Shown: positions 7,673 to 15,808 of the stretch, piece by piece
Numbering within the stretch: the stretch's first letter is position 1
Layout of the letters: every line of letters starts with the position of its first letter
Made by a program: the position numbers and the translations under genes
Origin: a virus
Direction: 5' to 3' (one strand)
Length of the DNA: 38,887 bases
IMG/VR virus record: IMGVR_UViG_3300050014_000737
Location: 1-38,887 of that record
Notes under the pieces: model-generated
What the model was told of the DNA's origin: nothing
Databases searched by the model: none
What the model saw: the letters and a program-made list of their open reading frames with translations, nothing else

Positions 7673-9148
7673 TTAATAATTGACATTGACCTGGACGACC
7701 GCAAATTCAACGGCTCCGGCCAGTTTAATTGGCACATAGATAGGTGGAGCTTTGCGGGCCGTACGATCAATTTCGCTCTGCGAATCAATGCTATCCGATA
7801 GTACCAGGAATCCTTGTGAAAGCATGTCGCCGGTATTCAGTGTCAAGAGTGGTGGGCCATTCCAAACGCCCGGAGCGATGAAATCACTGGTTAATGCTGT
7901 CTGACACGCCTGCGAAATGACACTGTAAAGCTGGGTGATTCCCGCTTCGGTCTGCGGCACCTTATTGACGGAGGTCAGCAGGTTTAAAACAGCTATCTGA
8001 ATATTATTGACCAACAAATCTAACCCAAGAAGTTGATCAAAATGTGTTCCGTCAGCCATGACGCCCTGCTCAAAAAGGTTGTAGGTATTGCCACGGTTAA
8101 TATAGATATTGAGGTTTTTGCCCTTTAAGATAGTGCACTGGGCTTCGGTCAGAACTTCCGGAGTAACCCCTGGCTCGCTCTTATAGGCCAAAGTGTACGC
8201 AGAGTTAAGAAGCCCGGTATTGGCGCCCATGGCATAGCCCATTATGGAGGCTACAGAATCCTGCCCGGTACTGTGTTGCCCTAAACTACGGTGGAAGCTT
8301 GCACCCTCAAGGTATGCCCCTAGACTGCCAGTCCCTGCCGTATCTACGGCGGCATTCGCTGCACCAATCTTGAGTGTTGCCGCCACGTCATTAGCTGCAC
8401 CGTTTGCAACCCGGACCTTGCTGGTATTGCCTTTGGTGCCGGAAGTGATTACATATACACCACCAATAAAAGCCACGCCCACGTTGGCATAGATTCCACC
8501 AACGGCGCGAATTGCTGCCTGCATCGCAGCGGCTATCAATAATCCTGTTGTTAAGCCAGTTGGAGTCAGTGTAATACTTTGATAAGTTGGGGCTCCGGAG
8601 ACATCAGAATCGACCGAAATCTTAAAGGTCGGAGTGGTCGCCAGATGAATATCCGTGCTAGGTGCGGAGGCGCCCGTCTCAAATCCTGCGGCCACCGGAT
8701 CGCTGCTGTTAAGATTGTCGGTATCAGCCGTGGTGTAGAACTGCGCACAAGCCGGAGCAGCAGCCTCTACAAATGCTGCGATGTCCCGGACGTTGTAGCT
8801 AGTCGCTTCGCACAACATCATGCCATACCAGTCTGTGTTTTTACTGCGGCAAGCAGTCAGTGCGGCCGTTAGAGATTCACTCCCGCTGTTCCAGAAACCA
8901 ATGGCTACTTTGTCGGGTTTTTGACTGGCACTAAAATACAACGTGGCCGCGGCATATTCAGGATCGCTGACCTGGAAGCCATAGCTTAACATGTCGGCCA
9001 GTCCCGTAAATACCACAACTCGGTCTGTGGTGATTCGGCCTGAAACGCCGATAATAAGACCTAAATTGAACCCGGACCCTACTGCGCCTGATGGCGACAC
9101 TTCTACAACTACATTAACAATATCGCTAAGGGGTAATGTTACAGTCAA
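7673..9148 (-). CDS. Tail sheath protein (DUF3383-like)
   Basis: A 491-aa protein. It begins LPLSDIVNVVVEVSP and has FNLGLIIGVSGRI, typical of DUF3383 sheath subunits. The C-terminal part carries 'GVWNGPPLLTLNTGDMLSQGF' and ends in the PIYVPIKLAGAVEFAVVQVNV strand. Residues about 173-272 form an inserted Thr/Ala/Gly-rich domain that also occurs in the protein at 14508-15224. The sheath contracts to drive the tube through the envelope. It overlaps the neck gene by 23 bases. Confidence 0.9.
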   Translation of the reverse strand: MTVTLPLSDIVNVVVEVSPSGAVGSGFNLGLIIGVSGRITTDRVVVFTGLADMLSYGFQVSDPEYAAATLYFSASQKPDKVAIGFWNSGSESLTAALTACRSKNTDWYGMMLCEATSYNVRDIAAFVEAAAPACAQFYTTADTDNLNSSDPVAAGFETGASAPSTDIHLATTPTFKISVDSDVSGAPTYQSITLTPTGLTTGLLIAAAMQAAIRAVGGIYANVGVAFIGGVYVITSGTKGNTSKVRVANGAANDVAATLKIGAANAAVDTAGTGSLGAYLEGASFHRSLGQHSTGQDSVASIMGYAMGANTGLLNSAYTLAYKSEPGVTPEVLTEAQCTILKGKNLNIYINRGNTYNLFEQGVMADGTHFDQLLGLDLLVNNIQIAVLNLLTSVNKVPQTEAGITQLYSVISQACQTALTSDFIAPGVWNGPPLLTLNTGDMLSQGFLVLSDSIDSQSEIDRTARKAPPIYVPIKLAGAVEFAVVQVNVNY

Positions 9149-9719
9149 TTTCTTTCACCTCTCCTTGTTCATCATAGATTTTAATATCGGCGCTTAGTAA
9201 TGTTGGAATGGTATCTTCTCGGATTATTCGTTCTTGGAATTTAGCCTGCCAGTCAACGCGAGGGAACCACTGTCCATTGAACAACTCTGGTGCTCGCATG
9301 ATGGCTTCAAACTCCGGAATCATCGCTAAATTCTGCGCAGTCATCAGACTGATCATGCCTTGCGAATACAAGCTATTTCTTAACGTCTCCGCATCATCGT
9401 ATGAGCTTGGCCCATAGAAAACCCATGAGACTAGGTGGTTGGTGTAATAGGCTGTCGCTTGGTTTCCGGCCACTTGCTCCGCGTTCCGGAGCTTGGTAAA
9501 TTCATCGTCAACGTTGGTTACTCGGATAAAGCCCACATTCGCTGTAATCGGCCATCCCGGAGCACCGTCCTCGGGCCATGCTAACCGAATCCTGTCCTGA
9601 TTAATAGGTATTGGATTTTCTGGGTCAGTATTGTCCCAAAGAGGAATCCCAAGTGCAGAACACGTCAAGAGCTGAAAAAAGTTCTCGAGTTGCTCTAATG
9701 TTAAGATTGTATCAGCCAT
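9126..9719 (-). CDS. Neck/tail terminator protein (gp12-like, LIC_12616 family)
   Basis: A 197-aa protein. The pattern 'IRLAWPEDGAPGWPITANVGFIRV' and later 'YDDAETLRNSLYSQGM' followed by 'WFPRVDWQAKFQERI' matches the neck-terminator family found just before the sheath gene. It caps the tail tube at the neck. It overlaps the sheath start by 23 bases and starts one base after the preceding stop. Confidence 0.82.
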   Translation of the reverse strand: MADTILTLEQLENFFQLLTCSALGIPLWDNTDPENPIPINQDRIRLAWPEDGAPGWPITANVGFIRVTNVDDEFTKLRNAEQVAGNQATAYYTNHLVSWVFYGPSSYDDAETLRNSLYSQGMISLMTAQNLAMIPEFEAIMRAPELFNGQWFPRVDWQAKFQERIIREDTIPTLLSADIKIYDEQGEVKEIDCNITP

Positions 9720-10094
9720 CTAATCACTCTCCATATAAACGCCATATGCTTTGTAGTACCCGAAATCTCCGTACTCGTTGACATTTAGAATCTTGTATCT
9801 ATCGCCGTGCCACTCAATTTCGTCCGAGGTCCCACCTTTTGGATCGCCGCGAGTAACATATATCGGCTGGTCGGCGTAAAAGCACATCATGGCCGTTGAC
9901 CTGTCGCCCTCGGGAAATTGCATGATCTCTTTGGCACTGGCCGGTACGACTACCCCACTAATAATTATCGGCGGGATAGGATCGGTTTCTACAAATCGGC
10001 CCATAACCCAAGCGCCCTGCTTGCGATGGAGAATATAGGATTGATTAAAGGTCGAACTCTGTAGCAGGTATCCCATGTTCAGCACTAAAATCAA
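9720..10094 (-). CDS. Head-tail connector-region protein, unknown family
   Basis: A 124-aa protein of mixed alpha/beta character with a recognisable 'DRYKILNVNEYGDFGYYKAYGVYM' ending, seen in small head-completion or joining proteins between gp10-like and neck genes. It overlaps the gp10-like gene by four bases (ATGA type). I cannot name the family securely. A head-tail joining role is inferred only from order. Confidence 0.7.
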   Translation of the reverse strand: MILVLNMGYLLQSSTFNQSYILHRKQGAWVMGRFVETDPIPPIIISGVVVPASAKEIMQFPEGDRSTAMMCFYADQPIYVTRGDPKGGTSDEIEWHGDRYKILNVNEYGDFGYYKAYGVYMESD

Positions 10095-10675
10095 TCCCCC
10101 TTGTTTCTTACTACATAATTGATGGATCCGCGAAGTTGCCCGGTATCAATCAGGGGATTGAATATTCCTGTTTCGATGTATTGCGCCAGCAACCCCCGAT
10201 ACTTGGCCTTAGTCTTTGCGAGTTTATACTTGGATATCTTGAATTTCTTACGAGCACGCGCCTCAATGGTGCTTGGTGATAGCGGGGGCCAGCCATTCTT
10301 GGGATTGACAAACCAGCCCTGTACTGCGTTCCTGGCGATCACTCCAGCCTCTTTTAACGCTTGCCGGGTGCCTTGTAGGTCTCCGTCCAAGGCAAGACTA
10401 GCTGCTCGTTCTAATGGGGAATTAATGGCCGCCTTGTTCTCGGAATCCTCGATCGCAGGCTCAATAAACGGACGCGCAGGGATGCCCTGCATGGGGGACC
10501 CGTGGGATTGAACGAAAGCAATCTGCGCATTATTGATGTTGCCAGCCTTGCGCTCACTCTTCTCTTCCGGTACCCCCACCAAGACTTCCAAGTCAGCCAA
10601 TTTACTAATACGATCGTAGAGGTTGATGGTTTTGTCAGCCCACTCTAATACGGCAATCCGTGGTCCGTGTGCCAT
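10091..10675 (-). CDS. HK97-gp10-like / virion morphogenesis protein
   Basis: A 194-aa protein. I use the ATG that overlaps the previous stop (TGATG), preceded by GGGGGT; a longer frame upstream is antisense to nothing useful and overlaps the preceding gene. The sequence has 'LEVLVGVPEEKSER', 'AFVQSHGSPMQGIPARPFIEPAIED' and an amphipathic C-terminal region ending DTGQLRGSINYVV, all typical of tail-completion proteins of the gp10/gpG-like group. It works at the head-tail interface. Confidence 0.8.
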   Translation of the reverse strand: MAHGPRIAVLEWADKTINLYDRISKLADLEVLVGVPEEKSERKAGNINNAQIAFVQSHGSPMQGIPARPFIEPAIEDSENKAAINSPLERAASLALDGDLQGTRQALKEAGVIARNAVQGWFVNPKNGWPPLSPSTIEARARKKFKISKYKLAKTKAKYRGLLAQYIETGIFNPLIDTGQLRGSINYVVRNKGD

Positions 10676-11253
10676 CAATACACCCCCATCCCACCTTTTC
10701 CCAAAAGGCGCCCGATGGTGGCAAATTGTACACCATAAGTAGTTAACTTCCATGCGGCCCAGCCATTTAAGTCTTGAACAACAGAACTGAAGTCATATCC
10801 GGCCGAGAGACTGTCCACTGACTCGCTGGTTCGCAGCCCTTTGGCGTGACTGATCTCTAAAACTTTCGCCGCCGGACTTCCTGGTGCACCTGTTCCCTGT
10901 AACCATAACGATGCCCAGTGCGCGATGAACAAGCCCATGGCAAGCTCCCAATACTCAATCCATCGGCCATACCCTACTGCAGAATTAGCCAGTGTTAGAT
11001 AAAGCGTCAACATCGCATCGGGAACCGGCCCAATGACTGCGGGAACCGCGATGACTAACGGGGGGCCCACCGCTGCAGACACCGCCGCTTGGTTTAAGAA
11101 CTGCGGATATGCCGGATAAAAGTTGTCCTTCAATGTGTAGGCTGGATTGGTGTCCCTCCTAATATTGGAGGCATTTGCCACTATCCCTAGCTCGTTGATG
11201 TCTGTCTGGTTGGTCGGGTAGTTATTGGCTATAATATTTTCTGGAAAAGGCAT
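10675..11253 (-). CDS. DUF4054 head-tail adaptor protein
   Basis: A 192-aa protein. The region 'LTLYLTLANSAVGYGRWIEYW' followed by 'AMGLFIAHWASLWLQG' and a C-terminal 'SAGYDFSSVVQDLNGWAAWKLTTYGVQF' segment matches DUF4054, a gp6/adaptor-like family. AGGAGG lies eight bases before the ATG. It sits between the small post-capsid gene and the gp10-like gene, the normal place for the adaptor that binds the portal. Confidence 0.85.
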   Translation of the reverse strand: MPFPENIIANNYPTNQTDINELGIVANASNIRRDTNPAYTLKDNFYPAYPQFLNQAAVSAAVGPPLVIAVPAVIGPVPDAMLTLYLTLANSAVGYGRWIEYWELAMGLFIAHWASLWLQGTGAPGSPAAKVLEISHAKGLRTSESVDSLSAGYDFSSVVQDLNGWAAWKLTTYGVQFATIGRLLGKGGMGVY

Positions 11254-11265
11254 AGATCATGCCTC

Positions 11266-11580
11266 CTATTTTTTACTCCCCTGTTGGCTGTGTTTGTTAC
11301 CGGTGACGGGTTTCTCTGCCGCCTTGTTTCCCACAACTTCGACGTCCTCAGAAGGATCGCCGATGTTATGCTCGATTTTGAGTTCCTGCTCTAGACTTCC
11401 GATAACACTGATGCTACCATCCTGGACGCCCCACTTGTACATGTTGTCCTGCGCTGCCCAATCCGGCACATTCACGAAACCGAGAACGGGAGTGGTGACC
11501 GATTCGATCTTTACCAACTTCCCGTTATCTACTCCGTGGCGACTGAACTCAAACACCTTCTTAGTAAATAGTCTGATCAT
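11266..11580 (-). CDS. Small head-module protein, unknown
   Basis: A 104-aa protein just after the major capsid gene. The N-terminal 70 residues are beta-rich (VFEFSRHGVDNGKLVKI; VLGFVNVPDWAAQDNMYKWG) and the C-terminal 30 residues are polar and Lys-rich. I do not recognise a family. Many phages place a small capsid-associated or assembly gene here. It has a GGAGG-like site upstream (GTGGAGGGGAAGATTT before the ATG). Confidence 0.7.
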   Translation of the reverse strand: MIRLFTKKVFEFSRHGVDNGKLVKIESVTTPVLGFVNVPDWAAQDNMYKWGVQDGSISVIGSLEQELKIEHNIGDPSEDVEVVGNKAAEKPVTGNKHSQQGSKK

Positions 11581-11614
11581 AAATCTTCCCCTCCACTTTC
11601 TACTTTCCCTTTAC

Positions 11615-12655
11615 TTATATTCCGTCAACGTAGCGAACGCACTGGTAGTACAGGAACTTCGGGACTCCGATCTGTGCCGCATATGCAGTCAGATAGGCCA
11701 TGTTCTCGACGCTGGGCTGAGTCATGATTCTGGACAAGGCCACGGTCAGATCAAAGTAGAGCTTGTCTTCATCATTAACGTAAGCTACCATGCGGTCGGT
11801 TGCAGGATTGCCAGCACCAGCGCCTATGCACCACCGGGAAGGAGCAATAACCAAATCTATCCCTTGGTTGCGCCCGATGTTGTTGTCGAGCAGGAACTGC
11901 AGGATACTCGTGTTACCCGCAGTGCTGATCTTGGTTCCTACCAGCATTGCATACTGTGCAGGCGGAATCAGGATATGGTTAGGCATACCGGACAGATCAT
12001 ACTCGGATGCCGCCCATGCAGCTGTCATAACTGCGTTGATATCGTACAGGATTTCATCCGGAGTTTTGGTGGTCCAGGCCGGATGCCCAGCAGCACCATT
12101 GGCCGCGGCAGCATGGGTAACGCCTGTATCATTGACAATTCCGGTGGTACCCGCAGTTGCGAAGCCCTGATACACGTTCTGGTCTATGGCTTTGTTGTAG
12201 TTGAGACGAATGCCCTTGTCTAAAATATCATCCAAGGAGCGCCCAATAGCCTGCAACTTGGCCTGATCCACAAAGGGAATCTTAAGGATGTTGGCCCATG
12301 TGAACACCTTATAGATGTCTTTACCGATGTCCGCCTGCATGATGGGGATGGCATTCGTTTCGCCATTAATCAGTCCGCTCTGGCTGCCACCAGGAACAGC
12401 ATAGGACACATTATATGTGCTGGTGAATTCTACCCATCCGCCACCGGTCTTGGCCACGATATCACGAGCCCAAGTTACTGAGGTTAGCGGTTCACGGATT
12501 TTGGGATCACGTTTCTCAAGCTCGCCGATCAGGAAGGCCATGCCTCCTGCAGTCGCAGCGTCGGTGGTCATCATGGCGAAGCGAGCGTCTCCCGCTTGAA
12601 CCATTGCGTCAATGGTTTTGACGTCTTGTACAGGATAAGTTGATGTTCCAAACAT
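11615..12655 (-). CDS. Major capsid protein (DUF2184 family)
   Basis: A 346-aa protein. The family pattern is clear: an N-terminal 'LIGELEKRDPKIREPLTSVTWARDI' helix region, 'INGETNAIPIMQADIGKD', 'WANILKIPFVDQAKLQAIGRSLDDIL', and a C-terminal 'YDLSGMPNHILIPPAQYAML' followed by 'MTQPSVENMAYLTAYAAQIG'. DUF2184 proteins have the HK97 capsid fold. It lies downstream of the protease/scaffold and cement genes. A GGAGG-type site precedes the ATG. Confidence 0.92.
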   Translation of the reverse strand: MFGTSTYPVQDVKTIDAMVQAGDARFAMMTTDAATAGGMAFLIGELEKRDPKIREPLTSVTWARDIVAKTGGGWVEFTSTYNVSYAVPGGSQSGLINGETNAIPIMQADIGKDIYKVFTWANILKIPFVDQAKLQAIGRSLDDILDKGIRLNYNKAIDQNVYQGFATAGTTGIVNDTGVTHAAAANGAAGHPAWTTKTPDEILYDINAVMTAAWAASEYDLSGMPNHILIPPAQYAMLVGTKISTAGNTSILQFLLDNNIGRNQGIDLVIAPSRWCIGAGAGNPATDRMVAYVNDEDKLYFDLTVALSRIMTQPSVENMAYLTAYAAQIGVPKFLYYQCVRYVDGI

Positions 12656-12670
12656 TAAGTACTCGCCTCC

Positions 12671-13174
12671 TTATGCGTTATTCCGGCTAACAATAGCCAA
12701 TTCAGCAACGTTGTTCGAATCAATACTGTCAGAACCCCAGCGACAATTGGTCAGTGCTACGACCGACGGAGAACCGGCAGGCGTCGCGGTGGCAACTAAA
12801 TCACCAATAACAGTGTTGGTGCCTGCGGATGTGCAAACCCATACACCAGCCAGTGGAGTGGGCGTGCCTTCTACGCAAATTACGGAGATAGAACCTCTTT
12901 CAAGGATGTCGGCGACTTCCCCAACCTTATACTTGCCGGTTGCAGGCACATAATCGGGGGACTGTTTCACTTCTCTTACGGCTATGCCGAGGAAGTTGGC
13001 CAAAGTGTCGGCCGCCCCAAATTTAGTAACCTTATTGGTCGCGCCGATAACAACCGGGGAACCAAAGGCAATGTCGGCCGTCGCAATCTTACCTGCTATA
13101 ATGCAGTCAGAGTTGCGAGCGAAGGATCCGGGGTAGCCATTCAGTAGGCTTGTACCTATAGATTGTCCAGGCAT
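12671..13174 (-). CDS. Head decoration/structural cement protein (gp24/DUF2190-like)
   Basis: A 167-aa protein of mostly short beta segments. 'YPGSFARNSDCIIAGKIATADIAFGSPVVIG' and 'FLGIAVREVKQSP' followed by 'YKVGEVADILERGSISVICVEG' are characteristic of small capsid cement proteins encoded next to the capsid gene. It starts one base after the protease/scaffold stop, with an AAAGGAGG site inside the end of that gene. It would bind the outer or three-fold surface of the capsid. Family is from recalled pattern. Confidence 0.82.
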   Translation of the reverse strand: MPGQSIGTSLLNGYPGSFARNSDCIIAGKIATADIAFGSPVVIGATNKVTKFGAADTLANFLGIAVREVKQSPDYVPATGKYKVGEVADILERGSISVICVEGTPTPLAGVWVCTSAGTNTVIGDLVATATPAGSPSVVALTNCRWGSDSIDSNNVAELAIVSRNNA

Positions 13175-13918
13175 TTATTTTACCTCCTTTTTGTAATGGG
13201 GATTGTGTTTCGCTGCCCAGTTCTTGCCGTCCTGTTCGGGATCGACTTTAACTGCAGCGTCCTGAGTAGCTTTGCGAGCATTAGCGACCTGCGCCTTCTG
13301 GATGCCGGCATAGCCACCGAACTGAGAGGGCGCCTTGTTTGCCATCTGGGTCCTGAAGCTTTGGGCCAGGCTATCAGACACTTGCTGACGGGTTTTGGCA
13401 TCAGGAATCTTTGCGATAACGGTTTTCATGGTCCGTACCGCATTCAGCATGGTCGCACGATCGGCGCCCGGAATGGGATTCTCAGGTAAGAGATCATTGG
13501 GAGCTACTGGACCAGGACCAGGATCGCAGTCGGTAATCTGCTCGGGTGAAAGGGTTACGGCAGCCTCACCATTGTCTCCACCGTTGCCGCCCAGTTCCTT
13601 CTCTAGTGCATCTAGTCCCTGAGGAGCCTTCTCACCCTGCTCACTCTGCTCGCCCTGCACCAGTTGGCTTACTACAGCGGTCAGCGCATCAATTTTGGCG
13701 GTGAGGGCTGAGATCGCTGGATCAACTCCCTCCTCATCTTTAATCGCAGGAGCTACCATGGGTTTCATTGTGGGAGGTGTGGACAACCCGTCCAACCCGT
13801 CGTCCGCCGGCTGAGAACCATTGGTCAACTTGGCGGCTTCGAGCAGCTCTTCGGGAGTTGCGCCGTCTTTGACAAACGAGCCCAGCATTTTTGCTTTTAC
13901 TACGTCTACTATGTTCAT
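13175..13918 (-). CDS. Probable nested scaffold protein (internal in-frame start)
   Basis: Within the DUF2213 gene an AAAGGGGC site lies seven bases before an in-frame ATG that begins MNIVDVVKAKMLGSFVKDG. The product would be 247 aa and contain only the charged C-terminal region, exactly where the protease domain ends. Lambda C/Nu3 and many other phages make their scaffold this way. The internal start is visible in the sequence; use of it is an inference. Confidence 0.55.
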   Translation of the reverse strand: MNIVDVVKAKMLGSFVKDGATPEELLEAAKLTNGSQPADDGLDGLSTPPTMKPMVAPAIKDEEGVDPAISALTAKIDALTAVVSQLVQGEQSEQGEKAPQGLDALEKELGGNGGDNGEAAVTLSPEQITDCDPGPGPVAPNDLLPENPIPGADRATMLNAVRTMKTVIAKIPDAKTRQQVSDSLAQSFRTQMANKAPSQFGGYAGIQKAQVANARKATQDAAVKVDPEQDGKNWAAKHNPHYKKEVK

Positions 13919-14485
13919 TCTTTTGCCCCTTTCCATTAATTTGTCGGCCGAGTCCTTAATGGCCACATCGTGACCGGCTCGGCCATTGCCTACAACAGCT
14001 ACATGGTTGCCTCGAATCTGGGTCTGTGCAAACTTGGCGTCCTCGCCTGGAATTGGTGTGTAAATAGCGTTGTAGCCGCAGGAAACTTCCCGCTTTATAT
14101 CATGCTTTACATCAGAGATCAATTTGGGATCCTTGATGATCAAGTCTGCTAACAGGGAATCGGCATCCTCGCCCGAGCCCTTCCGAACGTTGGTGACATG
14201 CCCCTTCTCCAAGGAGGAGTAATTGTCGGGCCTGACCCAGTCGGATGGGTGCTCGTCGGTGGTGCTCTTGCCCTCGAAGCTCGCTATAGCCGCGGGGTGA
14301 AAAACCTCTTCCGGGGAACGATAGACTTGGACCTTGTGATCGTATAGATCATTCTGCCCGATCTCTTGCCCCAGATATTCCTGCCAACCTGTTCTGCCGA
14401 TGGGGACGTTATGACAGATGAGGTATCCCTCGGGAGTCTCTGTCATATTCTCACTTATCCGGTCTCCGTAGTATGCCTTTGCCAT
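13175..14485 (-). CDS. DUF2213 prohead protease with C-terminal scaffold region
   Basis: A 436-aa protein. Residues about 1-180 match DUF2213 ('GYLICHNVPIGRTGWQEYLG', 'YRSPEEVFHPAAIASFEGKS', 'TTDEHPSDWV', 'REVSCGYNAIY', 'TQIRGNHVAVVGNGRAGHDV'). The HP and H residues in those blocks are candidate catalytic residues of a capsid-maturation protease. Residues about 190-436 are charged, low in hydrophobics and include a short coiled region, as in internal scaffolds. A strong ribosome site precedes Met190, suggesting a separate scaffold product. It precedes the cement and capsid genes. Confidence 0.87.
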   Translation of the reverse strand: MAKAYYGDRISENMTETPEGYLICHNVPIGRTGWQEYLGQEIGQNDLYDHKVQVYRSPEEVFHPAAIASFEGKSTTDEHPSDWVRPDNYSSLEKGHVTNVRKGSGEDADSLLADLIIKDPKLISDVKHDIKREVSCGYNAIYTPIPGEDAKFAQTQIRGNHVAVVGNGRAGHDVAIKDSADKLMERGKRMNIVDVVKAKMLGSFVKDGATPEELLEAAKLTNGSQPADDGLDGLSTPPTMKPMVAPAIKDEEGVDPAISALTAKIDALTAVVSQLVQGEQSEQGEKAPQGLDALEKELGGNGGDNGEAAVTLSPEQITDCDPGPGPVAPNDLLPENPIPGADRATMLNAVRTMKTVIAKIPDAKTRQQVSDSLAQSFRTQMANKAPSQFGGYAGIQKAQVANARKATQDAAVKVDPEQDGKNWAAKHNPHYKKEVK

Positions 14486-14507
14486 CCCTAAGTCACCTCA
14501 CTATCTG

Positions 14508-15224
14508 CTACATTCCTCCCATCCAGCTAATCTGGAGCTTGGCTCCGGCGGCGGAGAACGCCAGGTCATAGACTGAGCCAGCTATCAAAATCATATCGGA
14601 ATCCTTTACCGGAACCGCTACTGTCACCACAGCACCAGCATTAAGCTTAACTGCGACTCCGTCCTTAATAAGATACAGAGTCCCTGCGGTGTCAGAAGTT
14701 ACCCACAACTTTGCGCGAGTGGTCTCAATTGCAGTATATGGGGTTGCCAATATTCCAACATTGGTTCCCGCTACGACAACTGCACCAGTGAGCAGTTTGA
14801 GTGTTGTCAAAGCGATGTCGGTTGTAACCCCTGCAGCGGTTGGCCCAGCAGTTACCAATACGGCGGATGCCCCGCCTACGGCGCCGGAAGTGATAACATA
14901 CTTTGAGTTGGTAAACGTACAGGTCATGGCTGCATAGCTGGCCGGGACTCCAGACAAAGCGCGGGCCACCGATTGGATTTCTGCGGCAATGTTTGCACCA
15001 GTCGCATCCGTATTGGTCAGCGTTATCAGCCGGGGGGTGGGATCACCGTCTAACTGTAGGTAGAAGTTCGGTCCGGTTATGCCGGACAGCGTGGTTGCCG
15101 GGCTTGCTGCACTGGTCAATGTCCCAGCGGTTCCTGGGCCTGCAGCCGCCACAATAGCTGATAGGTTCGCGATGGGAAATCCCAGTGCATTGACGATTTG
15201 TGTGTTTTCGTTGAGTATTGGCAC
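14508..15224 (-). CDS. Structural protein sharing a domain with the tail sheath
   Basis: A 238-aa Ala/Thr/Gly-rich protein. Residues about 53-157 (FYLQLDGDPTPRLITLTNTD ... NSKYVITSGAVGG) align with residues about 173-272 of the sheath protein, including the shared KYVITSG/VYVITSG motif. The C-terminal 80 residues form another beta-rich block (AKLWVTSDTAGTLYLIKDGV). Position between the accessory cassette and the protease suggests a head-decoration or fibre protein, but the family is unknown to me. A GGAGG site precedes the ATG (AAAGGAGGTCAAGAATAG). Confidence 0.7.
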   Translation of the reverse strand: MPILNENTQIVNALGFPIANLSAIVAAAGPGTAGTLTSAASPATTLSGITGPNFYLQLDGDPTPRLITLTNTDATGANIAAEIQSVARALSGVPASYAAMTCTFTNSKYVITSGAVGGASAVLVTAGPTAAGVTTDIALTTLKLLTGAVVVAGTNVGILATPYTAIETTRAKLWVTSDTAGTLYLIKDGVAVKLNAGAVVTVAVPVKDSDMILIAGSVYDLAFSAAGAKLQISWMGGM

Positions 15225-15297
15225 TATTCTTGACCTCCTTTAATTAATTTTGTATTTTGTGCCCGAGGGCATTGATACCTAGCTTGATTTTGGTATT

Positions 15298-15321
15298 AAA
15301 AAAGAGAGGTCGTTACCTCTC
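15298..15321 (-). terminator. Intrinsic terminator after the accessory cassette
   Basis: On the minus strand GAGAGGT-AACG-ACCTCTC forms a seven-base-pair hairpin with a four-base loop, followed at once by TTTTTTAA. It lies between the 55-aa gene and the 238-aa structural gene, so it would end leftward transcription from the MuF/accessory block. Confidence 0.85.
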
Positions 15322-15351
15322 ACTTGTCCTGCATTCGCGGTTCCGATAGTG

Positions 15352-15519
15352 CTAATTAACCAGCGTTTCTAGTATCGCCTGCATATCCGCTTTGGTCATT
15401 TTCGCCTTGTCTTTTTTATACAGTGCTTTGGCCGCATCTTTGGCTTTAATCTTATCAATTTGTACTTGAGTTACCTTGCCTTTTTCCAGCATCTGCGCTA
15501 AAAATTCATCTCTTGTCAT
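15352..15519 (-). CDS. Small Lys-rich protein, 55 aa
   Basis: A short frame of 55 codons beginning MTRDEFLAQMLEKGK and ending in a helix (MTKADMQAILETLVN). It is rich in Lys and Ala and almost entirely helical in appearance, resembling small helix-turn DNA- or protein-binding proteins, but I recognise no family. The ribosome site is weak (TAGG close to the ATG), so translation may depend on the preceding gene, whose stop lies three bases upstream. It is the last gene before the terminator. Confidence 0.6.
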   Translation of the reverse strand: MTRDEFLAQMLEKGKVTQVQIDKIKAKDAAKALYKKDKAKMTKADMQAILETLVN

Positions 15520-15522
15520 AAC

Positions 15523-15702
15523 CTATACTTCCATCTCAGACAGTAGTAGGTTTTCCAGGCTTTCGTCGAATACTGCCGAGGCAGTTCTGACTTCGATACC
15601 CACAAAAATATATTCGCCCATATCTATCGGAGTCATTTGGGATACATATTGGGTCATTTGGTCAAACACTGGTATTGGAGAATACACCATTGGTTTGTCC
15701 AT
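15523..15702 (-). CDS. Small protein of unknown function, 59 aa
   Basis: I start at the ATG that overlaps the end of the upstream zinc-ribbon frame (TAATG), eight bases after AAAGGAGG; a longer in-frame extension upstream passes through that ribosome site. The protein begins MDKPMVYSPIPVFDQM and contains an acidic helix (ESLENLLLSEMEV) at its end. No family recognised. Small proteins of this kind often sit beside phage fibre or collar genes. Confidence 0.65.
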   Translation of the reverse strand: MDKPMVYSPIPVFDQMTQYVSQMTPIDMGEYIFVGIEVRTASAVFDESLENLLLSEMEV

Positions 15703-15798
15703 TACATTGCCCTCCTTTGTAAGTCTAGTTGGGCATGGCATACTTGGCATACCCAAACAATATCAAGCAGTTTAACATTTTGAGCAGGTTTTTAACAT
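15702..15798 (-). pseudogene. Tiny zinc-ribbon gene broken by a one-base frameshift
   Basis: AGGAGGTATATC precedes an ATG that encodes MLKTCSKC and then TAA. Dropping one T at that stop restores a frame reading KLLDIVWVCQVCHAQLDLQ, giving a 31-aa protein with two CxxC knuckles (residues 5-8 and 17-20). The restored frame ends in TAATG, coupled to the next gene. The strong ribosome site, the paired knuckles and the coupled end make a once-functional zinc-ribbon protein likely. A sequencing error or a +1 frameshift is also possible. Confidence 0.6.
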
Positions 15799-15808
15799 GA
15801 TATACCTC

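Noticed and set aside
11225-12223. A 332-codon rightward open frame opposite the major capsid gene.
   Set aside because: It is antisense to a clear DUF2184 capsid gene, has Cys/Ser-rich unlikely composition and no ribosome site.
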